A stretch of DNA of 64,000 nt from Gammaproteobacteria bacterium (GTDB lineage: Bacteria; Pseudomonadota; Gammaproteobacteria; Steroidobacterales; Steroidobacteraceae). A program made the position numbers and the translations under genes. Under the pieces are notes generated by a model, which was given only the letters and a program-made list of their open reading frames with translations, was not told the origin of the DNA and did no database searches. Below, in pieces: positions 52,621 to 61,955 of the stretch. The stretch lies in contig JAQGOE010000236.1 in NCBI GenBank assembly GCA_028293725.1, positions 1 through 64,000 of the forward strand, in the 5' to 3' direction. Numbering within the stretch: the stretch's first letter is position 1; the number at the start of each line of letters is the position of its first letter.

Positions 52621-53606
52621 AACTTCGGCAACGACCCCGGAGTCCAACGCGGCGCACGCTTCTTCCCCGGCACCGACGCCAGAAACCGCTCGAGCGACAC
52701 GGTCGTGATATCGCCAGGTACGCCGAGCTTCTCGTTCGCGCCGAAGTGCTCGACATGGTCGAGCGAAACAACGTCCGCCCTGACCCCGGCGGCTTCCAGG
52801 GCCTTTGCAAACCCGAGAGCCTGATATTCGCTATCCGCGACCGTAGGCGAGCCGCCCTTCACGTGAAGGAGCAGGAAAGGCGGAATGCCCTTGCCTGATT
52901 TCACGTTCGCGGCCGCGAGTGCCTTCTGCCACTGTGGCCCGTAGTTGCCCTGCAGCCGCTTGGTGTCGCCGTCGGCGCCGATGACACCGTAGCCGCCCTC
53001 GATGGCGATCACACCCTTGAGCAGGCTGAGGTCCTTCCCAGCCTTGTGTAGGAAAGACTCGTCGGTCGAGACCTGCGCCACCAATTGCGCACCGGCGGAA
53101 TGCCCCAGCAGAAAGATCTGTTGAGGATCGCCGCCGAAGTCGGCGATGTTGTTTTGCACCCAGGCCAGGGCATCCGCCACGTCCTGGACATTCGTCGGAT
53201 ACAGTCCCTCGGGAATGAGCCGATAGTTGACACTCACCAGGATGAAGCCGAGCTTGCTGGTGAAATACTCGGGCTTGGAAGCGAGATCCTTCGACGACGC
53301 TTTGTCACCCATCCGCAAGCCACCACCGTGCACCCAGACCATCACCGGCGAGGCGGCCTCGACCGGGTCGGCGACGTAGACGTCGAGACTCGTGTACTGG
53401 GTGTCCTTGGCGGACTTGTCGTACACGATGTCCCGATACCACACCTGGTGAGTGAAGGTGTACGGGGGATACGACAGAGCACCCCCGATGTGCACGTGGG
53501 AGAGCTTCGCGACCTTGCTCTCCTGTGCGAAACCAAAATCCGCACCCGCCAGGCAATGCGCCGCCCCAAACGCCCATGCGGCGGCGCTGAGTTTGAGAGC
53601 TCTCAC
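52617..53606 (-). CDS. Exported alpha/beta hydrolase (BD-FAE/carboxylesterase-like)
   Basis: This 329-residue hydrolase starts at GTG 53606, which overlaps the TonB receptor stop as GTGA, so translation is coupled to it. A signal peptide (LKLSAAAWAFGAAHCLAGADFGFA) is followed by the oxyanion motif WVHGGGLRMGDK, the nucleophile in GHSAGA, and a late histidine in HVEHFGA. This pattern fits feruloyl- or acyl-esterases of the BD-FAE group. Coupling to a TonB receptor suggests that it processes the imported ligand or its precursor at the cell surface. Confidence 0.85.
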   Translation of the reverse strand: MRALKLSAAAWAFGAAHCLAGADFGFAQESKVAKLSHVHIGGALSYPPYTFTHQVWYRDIVYDKSAKDTQYTSLDVYVADPVEAASPVMVWVHGGGLRMGDKASSKDLASKPEYFTSKLGFILVSVNYRLIPEGLYPTNVQDVADALAWVQNNIADFGGDPQQIFLLGHSAGAQLVAQVSTDESFLHKAGKDLSLLKGVIAIEGGYGVIGADGDTKRLQGNYGPQWQKALAAANVKSGKGIPPFLLLHVKGGSPTVADSEYQALGFAKALEAAGVRADVVSLDHVEHFGANEKLGVPGDITTVSLERFLASVPGKKRAPRWTPGSLPKF

Positions 53607-56059
53607 TGCAGGTACATCTTCAAGGAAACACCGAACTCGCGCGGCCGGCCGATCGTGCCATCGTCCACCTGCAGCAGCGGGCTGAAGAAGCCGCCAGTCA
53701 GGTAAATCTTGTTGAGCAGGTTGGTCCCGAAGGCCGACAGCTCCCACTTGCCGCTCGGCGACCTCAGAGTCAGCCGGGCCGCGAGCAGCGCGAAGCTATG
53801 CTGCTCCCAGGTATCGCCCGTGTACGTGGTGCTTTGATCGCCAGGTACATAGCTGCGGTCATAGCCGGACGTGAAGTTATCGTCTATGCGGGCAAGGATC
53901 CCGTAGTCACCCCAGATCTTCATCGAGTACTGCGCACCGGCGGAGTATTGCAGGCGCGGCGCCTGGCCGAACTTACTGTTCGGGGTGATTTCGTTGGTCG
54001 CGCCTGGGAGAATCTCGGTGTAGTAGGTGTGCAGCGTACCGAGATCGAAGTTGAACAGCCAGTGTGAATCCGGCGCGAATGTCAGCCCCAACTCCACACC
54101 CGTGGCCCGCGCCGCGGCCTCGTTCTGGATGAGGAAAGTCGGCAGCTCGATGCCCGTGAAGGGATCATGTACCGTGCCGCTCACTTGAATGTCCTTCCAG
54201 TCGACCAGGAAGTAGGTCAGGTTCGCGCGCAGCCGGTTCTCCAGCCAACTCGTCTTGACGCCAATCTCGTAGTTATTGATGGTCTCGGGCTTGTAGACCT
54301 GGTCGTACTCGATCGGCGCATTCGTTTTCGGATCGATTTCGGGCAGCGCGATGCGGGAATCGCCGCCGGCGTTGTAGCCCTGCGAGAAGTTGAAGTAGGC
54401 CAGGAAGTCGGGCGTGAACTGGTTGGTGAGCGCGAAGTGGAACGTCGGCTTGGTGAACGTCTGGCTGAGGTTTTGGCTGCGGCCGGTGCTGGCGAACAGA
54501 TCGCCACCGGGCAACTCGCCGGGTGTAAGGCTCTGGCGCGCGGTATCCGCGGCAAAACCATAGTTCCAGTTGCTGTTGGTCTGGCGGTGGTAACGGGCAC
54601 CGAACGTCGCTTTCAGGGAATGCAGAATCTGGTAATTCATTTCGGCAAACACCGACTTCACGTTCGTACCCGTACCGGTGAGAGTCTCGCTGGAGGCCGG
54701 CTGCAGGATGCAGGGTGTGAGCCCGCTAGTAGGCACCCACGACTGGCATTCCGGAGAGTTGACGACGTCCTGGAAATTGAGCGGCCCGTTCGGATTCTTC
54801 GGCTGCGAGAATTCCCAGAAGGCCCAGCGCATGAAATGCGCCTCGTCGGTGTCGTTGTAGGCGTAGAAGCCGACCAGCCAGTCGAACGGCCCCTCCTTGC
54901 CGGTCAGCTGCAGCTCCTCGGACCAGCCATAGCGGCGCTGATAAGTGCCCTGCGAGAAGAACTGCACATCCGAGTTGGAGAAGTTCTCATAATCCCAGTT
55001 GAGCGCGCTGCTGTAGGAGGTAATGGATTGCAGGGCGATGCTGTCGGTGATGTTCCAGTCGAGGTGCAGATTCGCGACGCGGTTGTTGACGATCAGACCG
55101 GGACCCGAGGCGAAGTTCGCTTTCGTTTCCCAGCGACCCACCTCGCCGCCGGGGCAACCCGCGACATCGGTGTGACAGTTGTAGGGAATGCCGAGCACCT
55201 CGTAGTACTCGTGGTTCGGTACCTGCCAGCCGAATCCCGGGCCGGGCGGATTATCTCCGGGTGGGCCGGAGTCGATGATGCGTACCGTGTAGTTGGCCTG
55301 GGTGCCGGTCTCATTGAAACGCTCGGCAGTGAGGCGGGCCTTGAAGTTGTCGAACGGCATCCACAGGAGATCCAGGCGCAGATCCTGTTGCTTGTCATCG
55401 CCGAAAGAGCGGTCGATGGTGAGGCTGCGCACATAGCCGCCGACATCCGCCGAACTCACCGTCACCTTCGACAGGAGCGTGTGGTCGATGATCGGTATGT
55501 CCGCATTCAAGCTGATGTCGTGACGGTTGTAACTGCCGACGGTCGCCTCGGCCCTGACACCGAACTCATCGGCCGGCGCCTTGGTGAACAGACGGATCGC
55601 GCCACCGGTCGTGTCACGGCCGAAGAGAGTTCCCTGCGGGCCACGCAACACTTCAACCCGATCCAGCTCGAGAGTGCTCTGGCGGGTGAGGCCGATCGGG
55701 CTCTGTTGGAAGACTCCGTCGATGAAAATGCCGGCGCCGGGAATACCCCGCATGGAAAAGATCGGATCGGCCGCGCCGCTCGGACCGCCGCTCACCAACA
55801 GGTTGGGCACGCTGGCCACCACGTCCTGGAGGCGTTGAATGCCCCTGGTCTGCATCTGGTCGCCCGAGAAAGTCTCGATCGACATGGGCACTTTCTGCTC
55901 ATCCTCCGAGCGCCGGGTGGAGGTGACGATGACCTCCTGAAGGCCGACGGAGTCGTCCGCGGGGGCGGACTCCGCCTCGGCCGCCAGCGCAACGGAGCCG
56001 GCCGCCAACAAAGTCAGTGCGGAAGTGACTGCCCAGAAACCATGGAGCTGCCGAAGCAT
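53603..56059 (-). CDS. TonB-dependent receptor (SusC/FecA-like, no STN domain)
   Basis: This 818-residue outer-membrane receptor has a signal peptide (LHGFWAVTSALTLLAAGSVALAAEA) and a TonB box region (LQEVIVTSTRRSEDEQKVPMSIETFSG). A plug domain with VEVLRGPQGTLFGRDTTGGAIRLFTKAP and a barrel ending in FGVSLKMYLQ follow. GGGGAG precedes the ATG. It lacks the STN domain present in the receptor at 41.6 kb, so it is probably not a surface-signalling type. It is cotranscribed with the hydrolase and follows the GMC operon after 85 bp. Confidence 0.93.
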   Translation of the reverse strand: MLRQLHGFWAVTSALTLLAAGSVALAAEAESAPADDSVGLQEVIVTSTRRSEDEQKVPMSIETFSGDQMQTRGIQRLQDVVASVPNLLVSGGPSGAADPIFSMRGIPGAGIFIDGVFQQSPIGLTRQSTLELDRVEVLRGPQGTLFGRDTTGGAIRLFTKAPADEFGVRAEATVGSYNRHDISLNADIPIIDHTLLSKVTVSSADVGGYVRSLTIDRSFGDDKQQDLRLDLLWMPFDNFKARLTAERFNETGTQANYTVRIIDSGPPGDNPPGPGFGWQVPNHEYYEVLGIPYNCHTDVAGCPGGEVGRWETKANFASGPGLIVNNRVANLHLDWNITDSIALQSITSYSSALNWDYENFSNSDVQFFSQGTYQRRYGWSEELQLTGKEGPFDWLVGFYAYNDTDEAHFMRWAFWEFSQPKNPNGPLNFQDVVNSPECQSWVPTSGLTPCILQPASSETLTGTGTNVKSVFAEMNYQILHSLKATFGARYHRQTNSNWNYGFAADTARQSLTPGELPGGDLFASTGRSQNLSQTFTKPTFHFALTNQFTPDFLAYFNFSQGYNAGGDSRIALPEIDPKTNAPIEYDQVYKPETINNYEIGVKTSWLENRLRANLTYFLVDWKDIQVSGTVHDPFTGIELPTFLIQNEAAARATGVELGLTFAPDSHWLFNFDLGTLHTYYTEILPGATNEITPNSKFGQAPRLQYSAGAQYSMKIWGDYGILARIDDNFTSGYDRSYVPGDQSTTYTGDTWEQHSFALLAARLTLRSPSGKWELSAFGTNLLNKIYLTGGFFSPLLQVDDGTIGRPREFGVSLKMYLQ

Positions 56060-56143
56060 CGCGATCTCCCCGATAATAATTTTTGATTCATTCTGGAGCC
56101 GCCCCCCGTTGCCGCTCCGCCCTCCTTTATGGAAATGGGTCCC

Positions 56144-57724
56144 TCAAGCCTTCAGGCTCGACCAGTTGCCCGCCAGGTACTGCGCGCCCTTCATGGCCAC
56201 CGCATGGGCCGTGAAGGTCGAATTCACCGACGAGCTGGTTGGAAACGTCCCGGGGCCGCCGACGAACAGGTTGTGTACATCGTGGCTCTGCGATGAGGCG
56301 TTCAACACCGAGCTGGCGCGGTCGGTCCCCAGGATGGTGCCGCCCATCACGTGCTGGCCGGCCGGCGGGCCCGGCCAGGCCTCACGTGCGCCTGCTGCTT
56401 TGAAGATCTTTACGCCCTGCTCCGCAGCCGTGTGCCACAGGCGGCGCCCGTCATCGCTCTGTTTGTAGACGATACGTGCAAGCGGCATTCCAAACCGGTC
56501 CTTGCGCGTTGAATCGGCTTCGATCCGGTTCTCCGCAAGCGGTGCGTCCTCGCACACTCCGACCATGGAGCCCATGAAACGCGCGCCATCCTCCATGAAC
56601 TTGTGGAGGTCGGCCCCGAACACTGTCGGGTTCGACATCGCCACGCCCAACAGGTCATTGGGCTTCAGTATCAGGCCGATCTCCCACTGCCGGCTGCCGA
56701 AGGCGCCGCCCGGGTCGCCCTGCTTCGGGTAAGGATCCTGGCAGAGCAACTGGCCGCCGGTGGCGCCCAGGTAATTCTGCATCTCCTCCTGAAACATCCC
56801 CGAGATCACCACCGCGGGATGCACCATCAGGTAGCGTCCGACGAGGCCGCTGCTGTTTCCGACACCATGAGGGTGCGCGGCGTTGGCTGAGTTCAACAGA
56901 ATGCGCGAGTTCTCGACGGTGAACGCTGTCAGCACGACGGCGGAGGCCGGCTGAGTCACCTTGTCGCCATTGGCCGTGAAGTATTCGACGCCAGTCGCCT
57001 TGGTGCCTGTCTTGTCGGTCAGGACGCGCGACACGGCCGCGTCGGCCTGCATCCGCGCGCCCGCCTTCAGGGCACGCGGGAAATAAACCGCCAGCGGGTT
57101 AGCCAGTGCTCCGATCGGACAGCCGGCATCGCACCAGCCGTCCCAGAGACACGCAGGCCTGCCGTTGTAGGGTTCGGACAGCACCGCCATTGGAATTGGT
57201 GCCGTGTGCATCTTGAGCGCTTCGAAACCGCGCGCGAGCACCCTGCCGTGGTTGGAGACCAACACGGGCGGCAGTGGATACGGATCACCCGGCGGCCGCC
57301 AGATCTCCTTGGTAGCATCGCCCGACATGCCGACATCCCGCTGCACCTTGTCATAGTAAGGACGCAGCTCGTCGTACTCGAAAGGCCAGTCGAGCGAACG
57401 GCCATACAACGTGTGCTCGCGAAAGTCCTCCAGGTGCATCCGCGGCCATACCGCGTAATGGTGGATGGACGCGCCGCCGTAGCCGCGACCCGCGTTGAAG
57501 TTGAACCAGATGGTATCGGCGCCGGCCTCGACCACTTCGGGGGAGGCCCACTTGAGCCGCCGGGCCCAGATTTGCGAGCTATACAGGTCGCTCATTTTGC
57601 GCGCCGGACCGCGCTCGAGCACCAGGACGCTCTTGCCGGCTTCGGCCAGGATCGCCGCATAGACACTGCCGGCGGCACCGGCTCCGACGATTACGACATC
57701 GACAGGCTCCATCACCTTATCCAT
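56144..57724 (-). CDS. GMC-family FAD-dependent oxidoreductase
   Basis: This 526-residue flavoprotein starts MDKVMEPVDVVIVGAGAAGSVYAAI (FAD-binding GxGxxG). It contains GGASIHHYAVWPRMHLEDF, the cysteine-rich loop LWDGWCDAGCPIGALANPL and the C-terminal GPGTFPTSSSVNSTFTAHAVA, like the gluconate/sorbitol dehydrogenase branch of GMC enzymes. It oxidises an alcohol group. The start at 57724 has GGAGGG upstream and overlaps the preceding gene by 8 bp; that gene is its probable partner subunit. Confidence 0.92.
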   Translation of the reverse strand: MDKVMEPVDVVIVGAGAAGSVYAAILAEAGKSVLVLERGPARKMSDLYSSQIWARRLKWASPEVVEAGADTIWFNFNAGRGYGGASIHHYAVWPRMHLEDFREHTLYGRSLDWPFEYDELRPYYDKVQRDVGMSGDATKEIWRPPGDPYPLPPVLVSNHGRVLARGFEALKMHTAPIPMAVLSEPYNGRPACLWDGWCDAGCPIGALANPLAVYFPRALKAGARMQADAAVSRVLTDKTGTKATGVEYFTANGDKVTQPASAVVLTAFTVENSRILLNSANAAHPHGVGNSSGLVGRYLMVHPAVVISGMFQEEMQNYLGATGGQLLCQDPYPKQGDPGGAFGSRQWEIGLILKPNDLLGVAMSNPTVFGADLHKFMEDGARFMGSMVGVCEDAPLAENRIEADSTRKDRFGMPLARIVYKQSDDGRRLWHTAAEQGVKIFKAAGAREAWPGPPAGQHVMGGTILGTDRASSVLNASSQSHDVHNLFVGGPGTFPTSSSVNSTFTAHAVAMKGAQYLAGNWSSLKA

Positions 57725-58289
57725 TCCATCCCTCCGGCGGCATGATGTGTTGCATGTATGGAATGTTGAGCTTCTTGAAACCCTCCGGCGTGCCGTAGAC
57801 GACATCCACGGCATCCGAGCGGAGGCACATGTAGAAGAGGAAGGCCGGGAAGCCGTCCACAACGGTGCCCGGCGCGGACATCGACTTCACGAGAGTCACC
57901 ATTTCCGTGGCATTGAGGCCCGCGATCCCCTTACCCGCCGCCTTCTTCGCCATGGCGTTGGCGGTTTTCACACCGGCGCCGTAGAAGTCGCTATAGGGCA
58001 GCGCGACCTGGAAATAACGGGCGATCAGCAGCGCGTCGTTAGGATCGACGGCCAGTTGATGATCCAGAAAATGGGTCAGCCCCGCGGTCGTGGCCCCGGG
58101 TACGATGGTCTCCCCCAGCTTGGCGAGATCCCGGGCCAACGCCGCATCCAGCTTCCGCAAGGGGATATCCCTGGCGCGCGCCTCGCCGGGGGTCAGTAGT
58201 AGCGTGCCGGTCGGCACGGTGAAACTCAGCGCCAGCACCGAGCTCTGCAGCGCTTTTTCGACAAAAGTGCGTCGCGTGACGTTTTCCAT
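57717..58289 (-). CDS. Gluconate 2-dehydrogenase subunit 3-family protein
   Basis: This 190-residue protein has a Tat signal (TRRTFVEKALQSSVLALSF) and the subunit-3 pattern (ETIVPGATTAGLTHFLDHQLAVDPND). In the family it pairs with a GMC catalytic subunit and is exported with it. GGGAG lies before the start. It is the first gene of the minus-strand operon. A cytochrome c subunit, common in such dehydrogenases, is not present in this window. Confidence 0.85.
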   Translation of the reverse strand: MENVTRRTFVEKALQSSVLALSFTVPTGTLLLTPGEARARDIPLRKLDAALARDLAKLGETIVPGATTAGLTHFLDHQLAVDPNDALLIARYFQVALPYSDFYGAGVKTANAMAKKAAGKGIAGLNATEMVTLVKSMSAPGTVVDGFPAFLFYMCLRSDAVDVVYGTPEGFKKLNIPYMQHIMPPEGWNG

Positions 58290-58529
58290 GGGGCTCCCTT
58301 ACGAGTAGGCAATCCTTTTTACCCGTTGCCCAGCCTGCGGCCTATCCGCCCACCGCACGAAGTTGTCCCGGCGCTGCATTTATTGGCGCCGGCAGCGGCG
58401 CGAGTGCGTAAGTCGCGCCGGATCTGTGGCGTGCCGCTGACATCCGTGTTGAATTGGATGTTGCATCGCTAGGAAACAAGTGCTCTACTGATTCGGCACG
58501 TCCCCGTCTCGAGTTGAAGGGCAGCCGCG

Positions 58530-59015
58530 ATGCCGCATTGGTTGATCGATTTTTGCTCATGGCTGCAACAGTCCCCGTTCAGCCAGATCCTGCAGAACGT
58601 TGAATGGATCGTGCCGGCAGTGCAGACCGTCCACATTCTCTGCATCGGTGCCGTCATTTCCGCAGCTCTTGCCCTCGCCCTGCGGCAGTTCGGTCTGCTG
58701 GCCGCCGACCAGCCGCTGACACGGGTCGCGGCGCAATTCCTGCGAGTGATCTGGCTGGCGCTGCCCGTCCTGTTGGTTACCGGGGCGCTGCTCATTGCGG
58801 CCGAGCCGCGGCGCTCCCTGGCCAGCCCCGCCTTCCAGCTGAAAATGGCGCTGTTGGTTTGCGTCGCGAGCCTATTACTCCTATATCAGAGCCGCATCGG
58901 CCGTCTCGCGACCGCCGCCGCATTCCGACCCGGCAAGGTCATAACAGTCGTCGCACTGCTCCTCTGGGTCGGCATCATCTTCGCCGGCCGCTGGATCGCC
59001 TACGCAGGAAAATAA
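58530..59015 (+). CDS. DUF6644-family four-helix membrane protein (paralogue 1)
   Basis: This 161-residue protein has four hydrophobic helices and starts MPHWLIDFCSWLQQSPFSQIL. The VQTVHILCIGAVIS region matches the DUF6644 pattern (a His in the first membrane helix). The second paralogue follows 5 bp downstream. The family is often encoded beside GMC dehydrogenases and may anchor them or carry electrons; no haem motif was seen. A 240-bp divergent promoter region separates it from the GMC operon. Confidence 0.75.
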   Translation: MPHWLIDFCSWLQQSPFSQILQNVEWIVPAVQTVHILCIGAVISAALALALRQFGLLAADQPLTRVAAQFLRVIWLALPVLLVTGALLIAAEPRRSLASPAFQLKMALLVCVASLLLLYQSRIGRLATAAAFRPGKVITVVALLLWVGIIFAGRWIAYAGK

Positions 59016-59020
59016 CACCG

Positions 59021-59527
59021 ATGCCGCTGGACTCCTTTTATCAATGGCTCGAGGCGACCGCACCTGCGACCGCGATCCGCGAGAACGCCCTGCTGTTTCC
59101 CACGATCGAGTCCTTTCACGTGCTGGCGATCACCCTGGTCTTCGGTACGATCGCCACTATCGATCTGCGGCTGTTGTGTCTCGCCTCGCGCGAGACCCGC
59201 GTCAGCCGGCTCACCGCCAGCCTGCTACCGTGGACCTGGGGGGCCTTCGCCCTGGCGGCGGTCACCGGCACGCTGCTGTTCTCCTCTAATGCCAACGCCT
59301 ACGCACATAACAGCTACTTCCAGGCGAAGCTGCTGCTGATGGTCGGCGCGGCATTCAACATGGTGGTGTTCCATTGGGTCGGCAGCCGCGACCTCGCCAC
59401 CTGGGATGCTCTACCCAGCACGCCGGCGCGTGCACGCGTCGCGGGAGCATTCTCGCTGCTGATCTGGATCGCCGTGGTTGCTTGCGGACGCTGGATAGGG
59501 TTTACCATGCTCCGGCTGTCGTTCTGA
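59021..59527 (+). CDS. DUF6644-family four-helix membrane protein (paralogue 2)
   Basis: This 168-residue membrane protein starts at ATG 59021, 5 bp after the first paralogue. IRENALLFPTIESFHVLAITLVFGTIATIDLRLL is the typical DUF6644 head. Conserved histidines (SFHVLAI, AYAHNSYFQAKLLL, MVVFHWVG) could bind haem or metal. The adjacency of the two paralogues suggests a heterodimer. The SDR gene follows 15 bp later on the same strand. Confidence 0.78.
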   Translation: MPLDSFYQWLEATAPATAIRENALLFPTIESFHVLAITLVFGTIATIDLRLLCLASRETRVSRLTASLLPWTWGAFALAAVTGTLLFSSNANAYAHNSYFQAKLLLMVGAAFNMVVFHWVGSRDLATWDALPSTPARARVAGAFSLLIWIAVVACGRWIGFTMLRLSF

Positions 59528-59542
59528 TGCTGGAGCCGTCCC

Positions 59543-60304
59543 ATGTCCCTTGCGGTTTTCTCCCTGGCCGGCAAGGTTGCCGTAGTCACCGGGGCCTCGC
59601 GCGGTATCGGCCATAGCCTCGCCGCCGCCCTCTGCGCGGCCGGCGCCCACGTGGCCCTTCTAGGACGCGATGAAACGACGCTCACTGCCGCGACAACCGA
59701 ACTGACCGCCGCCGGGTCTCAGGCGATCTCCGTGGTAGCTGACGTAAGCGATATCGCAGCGATCGGTCCAGCGCTCGACCAAGTCGTCAGTCGATTCGGA
59801 CGGCTCGACATCTTGATCAACAACGCCGGCGTCGAGCAGCTCTGTGCGTCCCTCGATGTCAGCGAGGCACTCTGGGACCGCATTCTCGGGACCAACCTAA
59901 AAGGTGCCTTCTTCTGCGCGCAACGTGCTGCGGACCTGATGACAGAAGGGGGAAGCATCGTGAACGTCTGCTCCCTCACGTCCGAGGTCGGCGTGCCCGG
60001 CGCAGCACCCTACGGAGCCTCGAAATCGGGCCTAGCCGGCCTGACCCGCACACTCGCCACTGAATGGGCGCCGCGCGGCATCCGCGTCAACGGTATCGGC
60101 CCCGGGTACTTCCGCACCGCCCTCACCGAGCCGTTTTATGAAGACGCGCAGTGGCAGGAAGCCATGTTGAGCAAAATCCCGCTGCGTCGCTTCGGAAAGC
60201 TGGCGGATTTGACCGGCGCGACCGTATTTTTGTGCTCCGAGGCCGCGTCCTACATCACAGGACAGGTTCTATACGTCGACGGCGGCTATCTCGCTGCGAT
60301 CTGA
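59543..60304 (+). CDS. SDR-family oxidoreductase (gluconate 5-dehydrogenase-like)
   Basis: This 253-residue NAD(P)-dependent dehydrogenase has VAVVTGASRGIGHSLA, NNAGVEQ, YGASKSGLAGLTRTLA and a C-terminal FLCSEAASYITGQVLYVDGG, typical of classical SDRs. It has no signal peptide. Its place after the DUF6644 pair and opposite the GMC operon suggests a second oxidation step inside the cell. It is convergent with the MFS gene 27 bp away. Confidence 0.9.
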   Translation: MSLAVFSLAGKVAVVTGASRGIGHSLAAALCAAGAHVALLGRDETTLTAATTELTAAGSQAISVVADVSDIAAIGPALDQVVSRFGRLDILINNAGVEQLCASLDVSEALWDRILGTNLKGAFFCAQRAADLMTEGGSIVNVCSLTSEVGVPGAAPYGASKSGLAGLTRTLATEWAPRGIRVNGIGPGYFRTALTEPFYEDAQWQEAMLSKIPLRRFGKLADLTGATVFLCSEAASYITGQVLYVDGGYLAAI

Positions 60305-60331
60305 ACCGTCCGCGCCCTCAAGGAGCCGCGG

Positions 60332-61537
60332 CTACCCCATTTGAACATCGCGTGCCTCGCGACCGAGGCTCGTCAGCAACGCAATCACCAATGCAGCCGT
60401 CACTGCAACGCTCGCGAGCGCGACACCGTAGTTGCCCCCATGGTCGGCGGCGATCGACGTCTGCAGCACCGCATTCGATGACGCGATGAAATTGCCGAGT
60501 TGATAGACGGTGCCCGGAAAAGTGGCGCGCGCGGCGGGAGGTGACAGCTCGTTCAAATGAGCCGGAATCACTCCCCAGGCACCTTGCACGCAGAATTGGA
60601 TCAGAAACGCACCGAGGGCGAGCGTGGCGAACGTCGTGGAAAACGCCCAGAGATACGTGACCGGAATGGCCAACAGCGCCGCGATCACTATCGTGCGCCG
60701 CCGTCCCAGTTGCTGACTCCAGATACCGAAGGTCCAGCCGCCCAAGATCGCGCCGATGTTGTAGATGATGGCGATATGACCCGTCGCATGCGCATCGAAA
60801 CCGTGCTGATCCTGGAGGAAAGTTGGGTAGATGTCCTGCGTTCCGTGGCTGAAGAAATTGAACGCCGTCATGAGCAGGATGGCATACAAGGCGAGTTTCC
60901 AGTGCTGCGCCAACGTCTGAAAAACCGTCGCGCGCGGCGCAGCCCGTTGCGCGCTCCACCCTGGCGACTCGGGCACATGCCGGCGAATGAAGAGCACCAA
61001 CACCGCGGGCAACAGGCCGATCATGAACATCCCGCGCCAGCCAATCACGTCATACAACTGCGCGTAGACCACCGAGGCGAGCAGATACCCGGTCGGATAC
61101 CCCGACTGCAGGATCCCCGACACCAGGCCGCGCGCCTCGGGCTTTACGGTCTCCATGGTGAGCGAGGCGCCGATGCCCCACTCGCCCCCCATGGCCACCC
61201 CGAAAAGCGCCCGGATCACCAGGAACGCGGTGAGATTCGGGGCGAAGGCCGTGGCAAAACCCAGCACCGAATACAACCCGACATCCAGCATCAATATCGG
61301 CCGCCGTCCGAACCGATCGGCCAGCCGGCCAAACAAAAACGCCCCCAGGGGGCGCAACGCGAGAGTCAGCGTAATCGCCAAAGCCACCGCCGGCCGCTGG
61401 ACTCCAAACTCCTTGGCCACGGCCCCCAGCACGAACACCAGCAGAAAGAAATCGAAGGCATCGAGCATCCACCCCAGGAAACTCGCCAACACGACCTTCT
61501 TTTGAACCGGACTCCAGCCTTTGAGCGCCTGCAGCAT
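60332..61537 (-). CDS. MFS transporter (sialate/lactate:H+ symporter-like)
   Basis: This 401-residue, 12-helix transporter has the MFS signature GWMLDAFDFFLL, RLADRFGRRPILMLDVGLYS and MGGEWGIGASL, like the SHS/JEN group of organic-acid carriers. It lies downstream of the SDR and GMC genes in convergent orientation. It may import the acid or alcohol that the nearby dehydrogenases oxidise, or export a product. The substrate is not determined. Confidence 0.88.
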   Translation of the reverse strand: MLQALKGWSPVQKKVVLASFLGWMLDAFDFFLLVFVLGAVAKEFGVQRPAVALAITLTLALRPLGAFLFGRLADRFGRRPILMLDVGLYSVLGFATAFAPNLTAFLVIRALFGVAMGGEWGIGASLTMETVKPEARGLVSGILQSGYPTGYLLASVVYAQLYDVIGWRGMFMIGLLPAVLVLFIRRHVPESPGWSAQRAAPRATVFQTLAQHWKLALYAILLMTAFNFFSHGTQDIYPTFLQDQHGFDAHATGHIAIIYNIGAILGGWTFGIWSQQLGRRRTIVIAALLAIPVTYLWAFSTTFATLALGAFLIQFCVQGAWGVIPAHLNELSPPAARATFPGTVYQLGNFIASSNAVLQTSIAADHGGNYGVALASVAVTAALVIALLTSLGREARDVQMG

Positions 61538-61737
61538 GCCTAACCAACTCCCGTATACGAAAACTCGCTACCCTCTGTGGCGAACTCGCCACGCGGGCAC
61601 CCGAAGCACACAATCGCCCCCAACGCAATCCCCCAAAATCGGCCAACAGAACAGTCCGCCCGATGAATGGTGGCCAGCGCCAGTGCCCTTAATAATAGGG
61701 ATATGGAAGAATTCCGCACCAGGAATGGACAGTGAGT

Positions 61738-61884
61738 ATGAGTGGCACCACAGTCATGATAGTGGCCATTCTGAGTGGCATCGGCCTCAGCGCGGTGTAC
61801 CTCGTGGCCGAATACAGCCGCTGGCGCAAGCACGTGGCCGCAAAACAGACCCGTTCCGAGAGCTTTCGCGCACTGCAGCGCTGA
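61738..61884 (+). CDS. 48-residue single-pass membrane protein
   Basis: The frame reads MSGTTVMIVAILSGIGLSAV, one membrane helix, then a basic helical tail (RWRKHVAAKQ). An AGGA site lies before the start; a GTG two codons upstream could also initiate. The 200 bp upstream shows no other gene. It stands alone on the plus strand, 71 bp before the hybrid kinase, with which it may be cotranscribed. Function unknown. Confidence 0.6.
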   Translation: MSGTTVMIVAILSGIGLSAVYLVAEYSRWRKHVAAKQTRSESFRALQR

Positions 61885-61955
61885 CCGGCTCCTCCGCGTT
61901 CCCGTGATGCTATCTTAGGGAGATATAGCACGACGGGAGCTGGCGGAAGCGGCCA

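Noticed and set aside
54167..56086. 639-codon open frame on the plus strand
   Set aside because: It is antisense to the TonB receptor, whose signal peptide, plug and barrel are clear.
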